From contig CM045729.1 in assembly GCA_024760905.1 (NCBI GenBank), positions 54,814,580 through 54,878,579 on the forward strand: a DNA stretch of 64,000 bases. The letters run 5' to 3'. The notes beneath the pieces were generated by a model. The model saw only the letters and a program-made list of their open reading frames with translations. It had not been told where the DNA came from and made no database searches. Origin of the DNA: Plotosus lineatus (taxonomy: Eukaryota; Chordata; Actinopteri; Siluriformes; Plotosidae). Positions 47,119 to 59,489 of the stretch are shown here, piece after piece (the stretch's first letter is position 1; each line of letters starts with the position of its first letter). A program made the position numbers and the translations under genes.

Positions 47119-47946
47119 CAATGGAACCTTAACTTACGAAAGCCCCAACTCAAAAATTCAAACAATGCATGAGTTGCTCTCCATTGACTATCTCCCAACA
47201 TCCCGCCCTGCTGGCCTCCCATTGGCTATCTCCCAACATCCTGCCCCGCTGGCCTCCCATTGGCTATCTCCCAACATCCTGCCCCGCTGGCCTCCCATTG
47301 GCTAAGAGGGATACCGCAGCTCCCTCCCATTGGCTATCTCCCAACATTCCGCCTCGCTGGCCTCCCATTGGCTGGGAGGGATGATGCAGCTCTCTTGACC
47401 AGCAGCTTGTTTCATGAGTTTTTCGAGTGTGTTCATTGCAACTTTTTTTGGCTCAGGCTTTTAACCTTGCATAAACATTTGTAAGATTATAACTCTGCAA
47501 AGAACACTTGGTCAATTCAAAAAAAAAGATTCAAACAATGCACAAGCTCCATTGACTATTTCCCAAAATCCCACCCCGCTGGCCTCCCATTGGCTATCTT
47601 CCAACATCCCACCCGCTGGCCTCCCATTGGCTAGGAGGGATGACGCAGCTCCGTTGAACAGCAGCTTGTTTCAAGAGTTTTGTAAGGGCGCTCATTGCAA
47701 CTTTATTTTTTGGCTCAGGCTTTTAACCTTGCATAAACATTTGTGAGATTATAACTCTGCTAAGAAGACATGGTCAACACGAAGTAAGTACCTTAAAAGG
47801 TATGCTTTTATAATTTTTAAAGGGTAGTATTGGGGGCCTTGGAACGAATCATGCGTTTTACATGTAAAATGCGGTTCAACTTACGAAAAGTCCAGGTTAC
47901 GAAACCACTCCGGAACTGATTAATTTCATAAATTGAGGTACCACTG
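47119..47946 (+). mobile_element. Pogo/Tigger-like element with two CCAAT arrays
   Basis: 828 bp with TA on both sides. The ends are caatggaaccttaacttacg and aaattgaggtaccactg. Two arrays of the ~38-bp ccattggctatctcccaaca unit lie at 47180-47390 and 47555-47640, separated by a duplicated segment (gcttgtttca...gctcaggcttttaacc), so the interior was partly duplicated. Confidence 0.8.
47180..47390 (+). repeat. Minisatellite of ~38-bp units containing ATTGG (CCAAT) boxes
   Basis: The unit attggctatctcccaacatc plus ctgccccgctggcctccc occurs about five times with small variation. Each unit carries the inverted CCAAT pentamer. Confidence 0.85.
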
Positions 47947-47949
47947 TAT

Positions 47950-48750
47950 ATGATAACAATATCAGTACCAAACAATACAACAACACGAGGACATCTTCAA
48001 AGTTTTGTTTTTTTTTTTAGTTCAAACCAACACACACATTTGTTAAACAGTTTTAGAGTTGATATTACAAATAATTGCTGCCAGCTGTTTGGGTGATAAA
48101 AATAACAGAAAACAACTATCATTAGGCAAATGAGTAAGAGCACAAAATGTACAATATAAAGTATGTTGTATTTTGTAGGTAACCATAGATATATGTAGGA
48201 TATGAGCGGTCTAGTTGTAATTGTACCAGTAAAGTGGGAACAGTAACAGTTTATTTACATCATGATGTTTGGAGTTGCTTAAGTAAATCTTGCTGTTTCC
48301 TAAATGTTTGATTTAACTACCATAACTACACTGGGGGTTCAGACTAACAAAAATACAAATAGTAATTTTTTTTTAATTGTCAAAAATAGAAAATAAAGTA
48401 TCAAAAGGAATGCACACATAGGCATCGACTGAAGGATCACCCCAGGACAACCAGTCTTAACTCAGCCAAAAATCACTTGGGCACTCTAATGTTTTGAGGG
48501 ATTGGCTTTATCTTTGATTACATGAATTTGCTGTTGCACTGATTTAATTAATGTATGGAGTGTTGTTACTTTTAGGATAGAGGGTTTTTTTTTTATAGAC
48601 ATCTGGTGTTGAGGATGAGAGACAAACTTTTCTCCAGTACATCCCAAACATTTTACTGGAGTTAAGGTCAGGACTCTGTGGCTCCAATTCATCTGTGAAA
48701 ATGATTCCTCGTTCTCCCCGAGCTACTCTATTTGAGCCAAAATTTGATAT
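47950..48750. other. Noncoding, nothing recognised
   Basis: AT-rich. 48420-48720 reads like an old repeat (catcccaaacattttactgga) but the family is not recognised. Confidence 0.4.
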
Positions 48751-48751
48751 C

Positions 48752-49094
48752 CATCATCATTTTCTGTAACCACTTAATCCTAATTTTGGGTTGCGGGGAG
48801 GCTGGTGCCCATCCCAGCCAACTTCGGGCGAGGACAGAGTACACCCTGAACAGCTCGCCATGCCATCACAGGGCGGAAACACGCCGACGGCTTTGCAGCT
48901 TACTCTTTACGAAAGTCAGCAATGGTTCTTTTACATGCCTCACACCATAGACAGTGGGAGACATGGCCGGCCTTTGATAACCCAGTTAGCTGCACTGGGG
49001 GGGACAGTGACAACCTTGTGGAGAGTGGGACTCGAACCCCCAACCTTTGGATCGGCGATCCAGCGCCCTATACCACTAGACCACCACTGCCCCG
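48752..49094 (-). mobile_element. Family-1 SINE, full length, second tail type
   Basis: catcattttctgtaaccact tail to ctagaccaccactgccccgc head. The core is well preserved. Confidence 0.88.
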
Positions 49095-49829
49095 CTAAAA
49101 AAATTGATATCCATGCCTCAGAAAAAAAGACAATTGTTGGATAACCTGCTCAGTCAGTACTTCTGGGTCATCAACTGACTTCATTTTATTGCTACATAAT
49201 GTTACTAAGCCTCATCCTTTCCAAATGAAGCAACCCCAGATCATAACATAGCTCCAGAGGCTTGTCCAGCGGCCACTACACATGATGGGCGTATCGCTTC
49301 GAGAAATTCCATTCTTATCCTGACACACCCATTGCCCTGGAATTAGGTAATTCTGGACTCAGCAGATTGCACGACCTTTTTCCATTGATCCAGAGTCTAA
49401 TATTTATGTTTTCTTATAGCCAATCCTCTGATTTCTCACTGTGCAAAGTCTGGCACCTCGTTGCCCATTTGGAAATGCTCTTACTTTCATTATTTCACAT
49501 AGCTTTGAGTTCTATTATATTTTTTTATGATTTGACTATACCAAGTGTCAATCAAGACCTTTTCTGACCACATTTCTTGCATGACATTGACAGTTCAGCA
49601 CCATCATTTCAGGTTTTTATAATGTGCTGGACAGTTTTTAACTGAAGTATATCAATTCATTATTTCAGCAATCTCCTTGTTGTTTAACTTGCTTGATGCA
49701 GGCCAATAATTTGACCTGCAGTGACTTATTTCCTAGAACCACAACAAAATATCTTTCAACATGGATATTAAAAAAAACTGAGAAGCTACTCACTGCTTCA
49801 GTGAAGATTAAATGACATCTTTCCAGCTA
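49095..49829. other. Noncoding, possible old transposon
   Basis: gaagcaaccccagatcataa and ccagcggccactacacatga resemble decayed coding DNA of a Tc1-type element on either strand. Together with 48420-48720 it may be one old copy split by the SINE at 48752. Confidence 0.35.
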
Positions 49830-50158
49830 AGGGGCAGTGGTATAAGGCGCTGGATCGCTGATCCAAAGGTTGGGGGTTCGAGTCCCACTCTCCACAAGGT
49901 TGTCACTGTCCTCCCAGTGCAGCTAACTGGGTTATCAAAGGCCGGCCATGTCTCTCACTGTCTATGGTGTGAGGCATGTAAAAGAACCATTGCTGACTTT
50001 CGACAAGAGCAGGCTGCAAAGCCGTCAGCGTGTTTCCACCCTGCGATGGCCTGGTGAGCTGTCTAGGGTGTACTCTGCCCTCGCCCTGAGTTGGCTGGGA
50101 TGGGCACCAGCCTCCCCGCGACTCTAATTAGGATGAAGCGGTTACAGAAAATGAACTG
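49830..50158 (+). mobile_element. Family-1 SINE, full length, second tail type
   Basis: ggggcagtggtataaggcgc head (A box shortened) to agcggttacagaaaatgaac. The sequence tttccagctaa occurs at 49820-49830 and tttccagctaa again near 50161-50171, a likely target duplication. Confidence 0.88.
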
Positions 50159-50239
50159 AACTTTCCAGCTAAAATATATTAATCTCTACATTAATTTCAC
50201 TAAAGGCTCTTGCCTATTTGTGTACTTAAATCCCAAGGA

Positions 50240-50430
50240 AAAACAAATCATTCACACATTCATAACTATGGGCAATTTAGACAAAAAAGTTAACTGAATC
50301 TGCATGTCTTTCGACTGGGGGAGAAAACAAGAGAAAAAAGAGGAAACAAACAGAAACACGGGTCAAGGGTCAGCTGAGGGTTCAAACCTACAACCTTTTA
50401 GCTGTGAGGTAATAATACTAACCTCAATAA
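50240..50430 (-). mobile_element. Family-2 SINE fragment, degraded
   Basis: cattcacacattcataacta, then gcatgtctttcgactggggg and acctacaaccttttagctgtg mark the middle and head in reverse. Confidence 0.55.
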
Positions 50431-52197
50431 CAGTGTACAACCTGTGATGTGTCAAAATATTTTCAATATTTTTATTAAGTAATTAAGTTAAACTTACATA
50501 TTGCAATTTATGCCAAGAAACTCAATTTACAGAAATCGCTCTTTAATAAGCATTCAAGAACTGATTTGTTTGCATTTCCTTTTGTTGAATTTTGCATTCT
50601 TTAATGCCAGATGGTTTAGGACCTGTATGTATGGATCAACAAGTGTGTATATATGGTGCAGGCAGGTCTAAGGACTCAAGGGCCCACACACATATCCCAT
50701 GACATGTATATCAGTTTGATGAATGTAAACTCACTGGATTTTATTGTAAGCACAGGATAAATGGAAAAGTACTGCATCTAAAACAGTCATGCTAATGTTT
50801 TGTTCCATTACACTTCTGGCACAAGAATACATTCAGAAAATAACTATAAGTGTTATACAGTTTACTGCAGCTGATGGCAATGTGTTAACCTAGCACAGAC
50901 ACAACTGACATCTGTTATACCTGTTTAGTCTCTTTTAAAAACGACGTTTAACAGACTAGACTAGACTAGACTAAACCAGTGGGGAAAGATATTGGCTGTG
51001 TATCACATTCAATTTAGAAACACGCTGGCTACCAACATCAGGTTTTGAGAGTAATATGGAGGAACATAGGCTCAGTAAAATGTCATTGAATAAAGCTGAA
51101 AAAAAATATTATTTATGATTACTGAGATATGAGCGTCACTTTTTTTTATTTTTTTATTAACAGATAAAAAACAGATTTCTCTTCTTATGTTAAAAAGTAA
51201 TTTCCTAGTTCTCTATTTTTAGCCTGTGACATGGAACGTCTCTCCCAAATGTCTCCTATAATCTTATTAAAAATCTGATCAAATATAGTGAAAATCAAGA
51301 AGATTTAACAACTAACTGAAAATGACTTTTCATAAAAACTGACAGAAATAAACTACTGCGTAATGTGCTGCAGTTTTCAATATGGAGTCAGGTGTGAGAA
51401 TACACTTATAATAATTGATGCTTGTGTGCTTTAAAAACATTAAACAGGAAACTGTTCCAGATCTTGCCAGATATTCTGTTTAATATAAGCCTGGTAAGCC
51501 TTCTTTAGTTGATGTCTTGCTCTGAGACTACCCATAACCATCCATTGTTTTTCATTGAAATCTATCACTTTATCCTTCTCTCATAAGAGAGGAAGCTACA
51601 CATCAGGCGATCGTAATATACGGCATGTTAAGCTTTCAAAGATGGACACTGATTAAAACACTGATTTCAACTGAGTTTGATTAACAGTGCTTAATCATGT
51701 GTAATTAAATGGTTTGATTAAAGGGATCTGATAAAGCTATGTGATGGTCTGAAAACAACAAGACCATTATTTAAAAAAAAAAAAAAAAAAAAAAAACCCA
51801 AGAAATTTACATATGTAAATTCTACGTATGTATCTAAGTTTATAATATATTTTTCTTTAAATCAAGGGTGTTGCATTTTTTGCTATCCATCCAATAGCAA
51901 AAAGTGTGCATTATTTTTTCTCTTGGAATATCCACACTCAAGACTTTCCAGGAGGAAAAGAAAAATAGATTATTTCATTATTATAATCGGATAACTATGG
52001 CTTGCTCAACAGATCTCATTTTTACTGACAAAACCCAGAGCTCTTTATAGACTTTACAGTATAACATGTCACATCAGACACATTATAAACCACAATGAGA
52101 TAAGATTCAGGCACATCAATGTCATATTACTGTGGTACTACATAATTTATGAGTATAACAAACCTTTTTACATCTGCTTCTAGGAATTCAAGCACAA
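50431..52197. other. Noncoding, nothing recognised
   Basis: Unique-looking AT-rich sequence. Small (actag)n at 50954-50974 and a poly-A at 51773-51796. Confidence 0.5.
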
Positions 52198-52216
52198 TAT
52201 TATTATTATTATTATA

Positions 52217-52254
<38 letters not shown>
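52198..52254. repeat. (ATT)n microsatellite
   Basis: Nearly pure ATT, ending at the SINE tail. Confidence 0.95.
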
Positions 52255-52255
<1 letters not shown>

Positions 52256-52585
52256 TTCCTTTCGGCTGTTCCCTTTTTCTCAGGGATCGCTGCAGCGAAT
52301 CTATGATTCACATGTTTGATTTGGCATAGGTTTTTATGTCGGATGCCCTTCCTGACACAACCCTTTAGCAAGGGGCAGAAACACACTGATGGCTTTGCAG
52401 CTACTCTTTACAAAAGTCAGCAATTGTTCTTTTACATGAACCTCTCACCATAGACAGTGACAGACATGGCCTGCCTTTTGATAACCCAGTTATCTGCACT
52501 GAGGGGACAGTGACAACCTTGTGGAGAGTGGGACTGGAACTCCCAACCTTAGGATCAGCGATTCAACAACCAGGCCACCACTGCC

Positions 52586-52588
<3 letters not shown>
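52255..52588 (-). mobile_element. Family-1 SINE, RTE-type tail, inside a trinucleotide array
   Basis: tttcctttcggctgttccct tail to accaggccaccactgcctgt head. It is flanked by (ATT)n on the left and (TTA)n on the right. Confidence 0.85.

Positions 52589-52616
<28 letters not shown>
52588..52616. repeat. (TTA)n microsatellite
   Basis: 29 bp of TTA between the SINE head and the next tail fragment. It is the same trinucleotide as at 52198-52254. Confidence 0.95.
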
Positions 52617-52622
<6 letters not shown>

Positions 52623-52674
52623 ATGATTCGCTGTGGCAACTCCCGAGTAAAAGGAAAAAAGCCAAAAGGAAGAC

Positions 52675-52676
<2 letters not shown>
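52617..52676 (+). mobile_element. RTE-type tail fragment
   Basis: cagatgattcgctgtggcaa to aaaaagccaaaaggaagaca. This is 60 bp of tail only, between (TTA)n and (GAT)n. It could come from a SINE or a LINE. Confidence 0.65.
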
Positions 52677-52712
<36 letters not shown>

Positions 52713-52755
52713 TTTTTTTTATTGTTGTTGTTGTTGTTGTCGTTGTTGTTGTTAC
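52674..52755. repeat. (GAT)n, T run, (TTG)n compound repeat
   Basis: gatgatgatgatgatgatga, a 10-base T run, then ttgttgttgttg with one cgt. Confidence 0.95.
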
Positions 52756-52759
52756 ATTC

Positions 52760-54732
52760 ATAAGTTTTATTATATTTATTATTGTTGTTGTTGTTATTGT
52801 CATAATTATTATAGCATTTTTATATAATTATTAAATGTACCAAAATGAGCAACACAACACTGGCTTCTGTCAGAACATTTTATTAGATAATGGAGCCTGG
52901 TGGTTCTTTAAGAAGTATCATTTTCATTATTACTCCACATCACTGTCAGTCAACATTTTTCCAGGACAGGAAATCATACGAGAGATATTTGGAAAAACTC
53001 ATGCAGGCTTTCTCCACCACAACATAAACTAATCACACCAATTTTCCAGGAATTAGAGCACATATTTCCCTCTAAACTCTAATTAACTTTCATGATCTTC
53101 CATATTGACAAGAAAATATTCATTTATTAAAAATGTCCTCAAACCATGGAATCAAATTAGAAGTGAAACTTCTAAATAAAAAATTTAGAGGCAAATAAAG
53201 GTGGAAATTTTATTAGCAATATAAGGACAATTTCCCCTGGAAAAAAAAAATCACACAAAAGAGCTTTGTTCTCAAGACTGGGCTTTTATGTACAACAATC
53301 TTTTCATCTTTTTCCATTTCTCTTTTTAGTCATAAAGAATTATGATTTTATGTCTGATTTTAAAGACTTTGCATTCTTGACCATGTTTTTTTTTTTTTTT
53401 ATTTGAAATGAATGAACCTATTTTTGTTCTACTGTAACTTTGACCTATGTTAAATGAGGCAGATGTAAGATTCTATTTATAGGTTTTTCCATCATCCTGA
53501 GCCAGAAATACAATGATGTAATATAAACGGATGAGTATAATTTCCTTCTGCTAGCTGTTACTGGTTCATTTTAATTGTTTTATATGTTTTATAGTGATAC
53601 CTCAATACACACAAAGACATAGATGCTACCCTAGTCTTCTGCTACGACAATAAAAAATAAAGCGATAGCTGCATAAATATCAAATTCCCGTAAAAGTTCT
53701 CATCTCAGTGTCATGTATACTCTCACTGTAATTCAGTAGCTCATGTATGATGATAGCAATCACTGGGACAACAGAACAGCTTTAGTAGTACATTCTTAAT
53801 TTTACTCTTGCAAATAACTGAGTATGGTACACTTATACATATACTGTACACAGCCATAAACAATGATACCGAAATAGATGCCCTCCAGTACCATGGAGCT
53901 ATGAAGACTCTAATCCACTCAAACACACACAAAACTGATCCTTTAGAAGCTTTTCAGAATCACATTAGCACATTGCAGTGCAATAGTAGCTAAATTAAAT
54001 GTTTCCCTATTATACAACTGCTATATAACTATTATATAATAACTGCAGTAACTTCAGGCATAAGTGCTACATACAGTTAGTTGCAATAGTATTCCCACTG
54101 CCATGGAAAATCAAAACAAGTTGATTTACTTATTAATTTCTACATTTTTCCCCATTTGTGCTTTTCTTTGATTCTTTAGCAGATCATCTGAGAACAGCTT
54201 GGACATGCTCTTCTGTACTTGTTCATATGATACCCAGTGTGTGTCTGCTACTTTTACTGAACCTACTGTAGATTTTTCCCTGCCAAGTTAAAAATGAAAA
54301 TAAATAAAATGAGCAGATTTAAAATGTTATTTCAAACGGTATGAATATGTTTCATAATTTTCTGGAAATTTTCTGGGATGCAGTTGTGATTTGGTAAATC
54401 TTAAAATTATGTAACATCTAGTTTAAGATGTAGTTATTATATAACATAATACATTTTAGAACAAATTTATTAAAGCTTATATTAAAATATAATCTTTTTC
54501 TTTGTGAGGAAGAACATGATATTTAACAGAAATGTAAAGTACAACAAATTTTCACATTTACGTTTTAAAAAGTTGAAAACAGATGCAAATCAAATGTTCC
54601 AATATTTGGAATCTCCCAACAAACTTGACTAATTTTATTTAACATTCAGACAACTTTAGAGACCAAGATCCAGTAAGACTGGTAAAACCAGTTTACGTAT
54701 AAAACATAAAAAAATAAGAGACAAGCTTAATA

Positions 54733-54735
<3 letters not shown>
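52760..54735. other. Noncoding, nothing recognised
   Basis: About 2 kb of unique-looking AT-rich sequence. Confidence 0.5.
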
Positions 54736-54795
<60 letters not shown>

Positions 54796-54810
54796 GTGTG
54801 TGTGTGCGTG

Positions 54811-54877
<67 letters not shown>
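54736..54877. repeat. (GT)n microsatellite
   Basis: About 140 bp with a few CG steps near 54790-54820. Confidence 0.97.
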
Positions 54878-54879
<2 letters not shown>

Positions 54880-55045
54880 TTAATGGGCTGCTGCTAGAGG
54901 CACATGCTGATCTAAAGGATGGGGCGACCCCTCCATGCAGAGAGGGATTCTGTTTGCTCATCTAGTTGCCTAGTAACCTGACGCCATACATTTGCAAGAG
55001 CAAAATGAAATGAAACAGGAAGGTGTGGTGTGTATGCTTGTGCGC

Positions 55046-55163
<118 letters not shown>

Positions 55164-55319
55164 TCATGTGACCATTAGAGTACCAGCTTGTAGCCCGGCA
55201 GCATAATGATCTGAACAAAAGCAATCAAGAAACGCAGTACATGATAAATACCGTATATTATTTAAATTATTTTAAATTGCCAATTAAACTTTTTCCACAG
55301 GTCTAGAAAATATACTTTT

Positions 55320-55425
55320 TAATTCAATTCAGGTTTATTTGTAATCTGCATTTAAAATCTGACATTGTCGCAAAGCAGCTTTACATTATAAAAACAAAAT
55401 TAGAACAGAACGTAAACATTTCTTC
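55320..55425. repeat. Dispersed teleost repeat fragment
   Basis: aattcaggtttatttgtaat and gacattgtcgcaaagcagct are familiar from a common fish interspersed repeat (recognition from memory). The sequence to 55720 is likely older repeat debris (gttgggcccttgagcaacca). Confidence 0.5.
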
Positions 55426-56037
55426 AACCAAACCAGTATATTTTTTTTAAATGATGGCTCATTTTATTCTTTTTGTCTGATGCTTTTTGTCACACTCAAG
55501 TTCAAGGATAGCGCTGCTTCCTTTCTCTCCAGATATCTCCTTAAATCCCAACACTGCCAAGCTGCTACTGTTGGGCCCTTGAGCAACCATCTGTTCTCAA
55601 GAGACACCACTTCATGGCTGACTCTGTACTCCGACCCCAGTTCAAGAAAATTCGAATGAGCTGTACCTTTTACAGCTGTGTTTGTATATATGTGTCACAA
55701 TATGGCTACAGTTCTGTCTTAAGTGTTTTGGGGTTGCTTAAGGCAAACATTGCTTAAAAACTAAAATTTAAAGAAGTGAAGTGGCAGCTTTTCTGTCCTA
55801 AATATGTAACAGATGATGTACGTAGAGTTTTCCGAGGCTGTGCTTGGTATGGCAAAGATAAAGTGTGTTGAAACAGGCTACATAGGTTAGATTTCAGCTG
55901 GATTATTAATAATATCAAATATTTTAGAACACACAAAGAGAAAATTTAGGGCATGACCATGTTTGAAGCATAATACGAGAGACTTTAAAGAAAAGACTGA
56001 GTGCGCGTCAATTGTGCTGTCGTCCTCCCCAGCTCAC

Positions 56038-56082
56038 CTCCATTCACCGAGATAATGAGCCTGAGTCATTCAGGTATTCAGG
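56038..56082 (-). other. Candidate 5' noncoding exon
   Basis: On the minus strand a long pyrimidine tract (CCTCTTTTTCTTCCTGTGTAG) leads into 45 bases ending GAATGGAG, followed by a GTGAGCTGG donor. The segment lies about 11.5 kb upstream of the start exon in the same orientation. The gene link is inference. Confidence 0.35.
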
Positions 56083-56784
56083 CTACACAGGAAGAAAAAG
56101 AGGAATGAACACTTCCCTGTTGAACACTCTCTTTCACGTGTCATCTGTCATCTCTGTCATCTCTCTGGCCACTGCCTACCATTCTATCGATTTGGTCTGG
56201 ATTTTAAAATACATATCTTGTACGGCCACTTAAAAGACAATGAGAGCCACAGCGCTCTCGTTTTGTCTGGTCCAACAACTTCTCAGTGACAGCCAAATAC
56301 ATGGTTGTATCGTTCTTTGGTAAATGAAACAGGAGATGTCTTAAAATAATGATCTCTTTGCTCTTTCGTTTGTCTCACAGCAGAAACTCTGTGTATTCTC
56401 ATTGATAACTTATTCCATTAACACTCTGCTTTGTTCTCCTCAATATAGTACTCTTCCTCACATCTAGTTCATACACACCATTTCCATATCTCTCTCAGCC
56501 ACTCTCTTCCTTTTTATCTCACTCTAGCTATCTGTATCTCATTTTACCTTCAACTAGCACACTGGCTCTTAATTGCACTTCTGATGAAGTAGAATTATTG
56601 TGAGTTTGCCTCTCGCTCACCTCTTTACGATCACCACACCCAATGACTGTCTACACAGCACAGCTGATCTAATAAAAGAGTTTTTTCAGCCACTAATCAT
56701 ATTAGACAGTTTATGGAAAGCAGCAGAAATGTACTCATTAAAAACATAATGATAGTAGTTAAATTACTCACAAACACAATGCTT
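56083..56784. other. Noncoding, nothing recognised
   Basis: Contains the pyrimidine tract of the candidate exon at its left edge. The remainder is CT-rich unique-looking sequence. Confidence 0.45.
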
Positions 56785-56906
56785 TCTGCTTAACCACTTT
56801 GCTCTCCCAGTTTAAAGATTATTTAGGGTTGCAGGGAGACTGGCTCCCATCTCAGCCTGCTCTGGGTGAAAGCGGGATAACCCTGAACCGCTCACGAGGC
56901 TACGTA
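56785..56906 (-). mobile_element. SINE tail fragment, second tail type, diverged
   Basis: ttatttagggttgcagggag to ctgaaccgctcacgaggcta, directly before the GGGATCCCTC element. Confidence 0.6.
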
Positions 56907-56908
56907 AA

Positions 56909-57772
56909 GGGATCCCTCACTTTCTGTGGTTAATTGGGACTCAGATCCCCACGCGACCATCGAAATCCGCGAAGTAGGATCACCCCCCCAAACCCCCCCA
57001 CCCCACCCCCACCCCGACTGGCGTATATGTACATGTATAAGTGTATATAATATCAATAAATACATATTCAATGCTATAAATGCTTATAATAACAATTTAA
57101 AAATCAAAAATAATTCATAATTGTCTTCCTTTCGGCTTTTTCCCTTTTACTCGGGAGTCGCCACAGCGAATCATCTGATTCGCACGTTTGAATTGGCAGA
57201 GGTTTTTACGTCGGATGCCCTTCCTGACACAACCCTTTTAGCAAGGGACAGAAACACGCTGACGACTTTGCAGCCTACTCTTTACGAAAGTCAGCAATGG
57301 TTCTTTTACATGCCTCTCACCATAGACAGTGACAGACATGGCCCGCCTTTGATAACCCACTTAGCTGCACTGGGGGGGACAGTGACAACCTTGTAGAGAG
57401 TGGGACTCGAACCCCCAACCTTTGGATCAGCGATCCAGCGCCCTATAAATATAATTAATAATGTAAATGAAATAAAATTAAGAATGTAAATAAAATATAA
57501 ATACACACACATACAGGTGCGCGTGCACAAACTAAGATGCGCACCTCTCAACAATGTAAGTAGTTTTGGTGGGAGATTTTGGGTTGTTTTTGGTTTTGTG
57601 TTGGTTTAGAGGTTTTTTTTTTTTGCATAATTGGCCTTGTTTTGTGGCACTTTCCTTAACTTTCCCCCTATTCTTCCTTAATTTCCTTATTTTTTAATTC
57701 GATGAATATTTATTTATTTGTTTTTAAAAACCGCAATGCACTGAAGCCGCATGAATTGAAGCGCAAAGTAGG
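56909..57772 (+). mobile_element. GGGATCCCTC-terminus element, with nested SINE
   Basis: Starts gggatccctcactttctgtg and ends tgaattgaagcgcaaagtag, with the terminal GGATCCC lost on the right. A SINE occupies 57121-57447. Confidence 0.75.
57121..57447 (-). mobile_element. Family-1 SINE nested in a DNA element, RTE-type tail
   Basis: tgtcttcctttcggcttttt tail to gatccagcgccctata. The first ~25 bases of the tRNA-like head are missing. Confidence 0.87.
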
Positions 57773-57777
57773 GGCAA

Positions 57778-57915
57778 TATTTTGGAACAACAATCAGTCT
57801 ACTATGCATGTTTTTAGACTGTTGGAGGAAACCGGAGTACCCAGAAGAAACCCAGGCAAGCACGGGGAGAACATGTAAACTTCACACAGAAACAACCGGA
57901 GCATGGGAATCCTTG
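57778..57915 (-). mobile_element. Family-2 SINE fragment
   Basis: actatgcatgtttttagact, then ggaggaaaccggagtaccca and gcacggggagaacatgtaaa match the middle of family 2 in reverse. Confidence 0.7.
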
Positions 57916-58262
57916 TCCCCAACTGTTCAGTGTAGAGAGCTTGTTGTGGACAAGTAATAACCATGATATTAGGCGTTAACAGCACTACGGCCATCTATAT
58001 GTCAATGTTAAAGTTCATGAAGAAGGAGCCCTTGATCCCATCTTGATCTCACTGCTTGATAAGAAGACTTATAAAAGCACATTTAGACATGGGAGTTGGG
58101 ACTTTCTTTCACACAATGGAATGCATTTTTACCTGAAAATCATAAAACATGTCAAATCTAAATTTTGAAAATTTGAGGAGCTGGGCCCTTATTGAACTGA
58201 CCAATTCAATTAAATAATAATAAAAATTAGTCCTGTATTTGGCCTGAAACATCAATAAACAT

Positions 58263-58498
58263 CCTCAGTGCAGCTAATTGGTTTAGCAAAGGCCTGCCAT
58301 GTCTCTCAGTGTCTGTAGTGAGAGGCATGTTAAAGAGCCATTGCTGTCGTTCATGAATAGTTGGCCATTGGGATGTTTCCACCCTGTGATGACCTGGCAA
58401 GCTGTCAAGGGTCCACTCAGCCGTTGCTGAATCGGCCGAGATGGGCACCAGCCTCCCTGCAACTCTAATTAGGGTTAAGCGGTTCAGAAAATAAATGA
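58263..58498 (+). mobile_element. Family-1 SINE, head missing, second tail type
   Basis: cagtgcagctaattggttta to ggttcagaaaataaatgaat. Confidence 0.78.
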
Positions 58499-58632
58499 AT
58501 TAATGAATGGATAACATATATAAGGGGCAGAAAATTTGTAAGAATAAAATTGGATTCATGATATGCTCTTAAGCCATAGATTTGTTTATAGTTGTGATTT
58601 TAGATTGGTGATTCTACGTAAACTACATATTG

Positions 58633-58836
58633 GGGGCAGCTGTGGACTAATGGTTAGAAAAGTGGCTTTGGGACCGAAAGATCTCTGGTTCGATTCTTCA
58701 ACCAGAGGAAAAATGTGTGGCAATGGTGGGAGTGAGCCGCACCTTTATTTCCTCCACCTTTGTGGTTGAATTGCCCTTGAGCCCTGTCTCTAACCCCCAA
58801 ATGCTCTCTGGGTGCCCCAATTTGTATCAGCCAACT

Positions 58837-58850
<14 letters not shown>
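58633..58850 (+). mobile_element. Family-5 SINE
   Basis: gggggcagctgtggactaat head, atctctggttcgattcttca B box, ggaaaaatgtgtggcaatgg body, then a (CT)n/(GT)n end. The partner copy is at 62845-63043. Confidence 0.75.
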
Positions 58851-58869
<19 letters not shown>

Positions 58870-58913
58870 TGACTTTGGATGGATAATGTCTCTTCTTCTT
58901 CTTCTTCTTCTTC

Positions 58914-59110
58914 TTTTCCTTTTGGCTTTTCCCTTCAGGGGTCGCCACAGCAAACCATCCGCCTCCATCTCACCCGATCCTCTGTGCTGTCCCTCTGATG
59001 TGCTCATTCCTGATCCTATCCATCCTCGTTACTCCCAAAGAGAACCTCAACATTTTCATCTCTGCTACCTCCAGCTCTGCCCCTTGTCTTTTCCCAAGGG
59101 ACACTGTCTC
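58914..59110 (-). mobile_element. RTE LINE copy, 3' fragment with internal deletion
   Basis: The tail (ttttccttttggcttttccc) and its first 70 bp are joined near 58983 to a piece about 180 bp further up the element, ending near 59110. A (CTT)n run at 58888-58913 follows the tail and may derive from its GAA-rich end. Confidence 0.8.
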
Positions 59111-59489
59111 ATGTGGGATTAATACAGAATAGCAAAATTTAAAATAAAATAAAATAAAATAAATAATGTAGATGTAAGATCCAGAATATAAAAGAAGGAA
59201 AATTTGTACTTCCTCTGAAGTAGAGATGCTTCTAAAAGACAAATTGCAGACATTATAATTAGTGGTGTGAATAGTGGGTTTAGGCCACAGATCAGAGTGC
59301 AGTGAACGTGGTTTCAGGGGATAGGTGTACCACTGAAAAAAATTATTTAAAAAATGGTTTGAGCCAAAATCAGAGGCCAAGAAAAACTTCACCAAACACA
59401 GGCGTGAGATGCTGGCAACTGTAATTGTTGTCCTCCACACCTTCGATGTAAAGCAGCTCACCACTGGCTGGTGTTTATTTTACTTTACG

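Noticed and set aside
47180..47390. CRISPR-like repeat array
   Set aside because: Direct ~38-bp units are tandem with no unique spacers and lie inside a transposon of a vertebrate genome.
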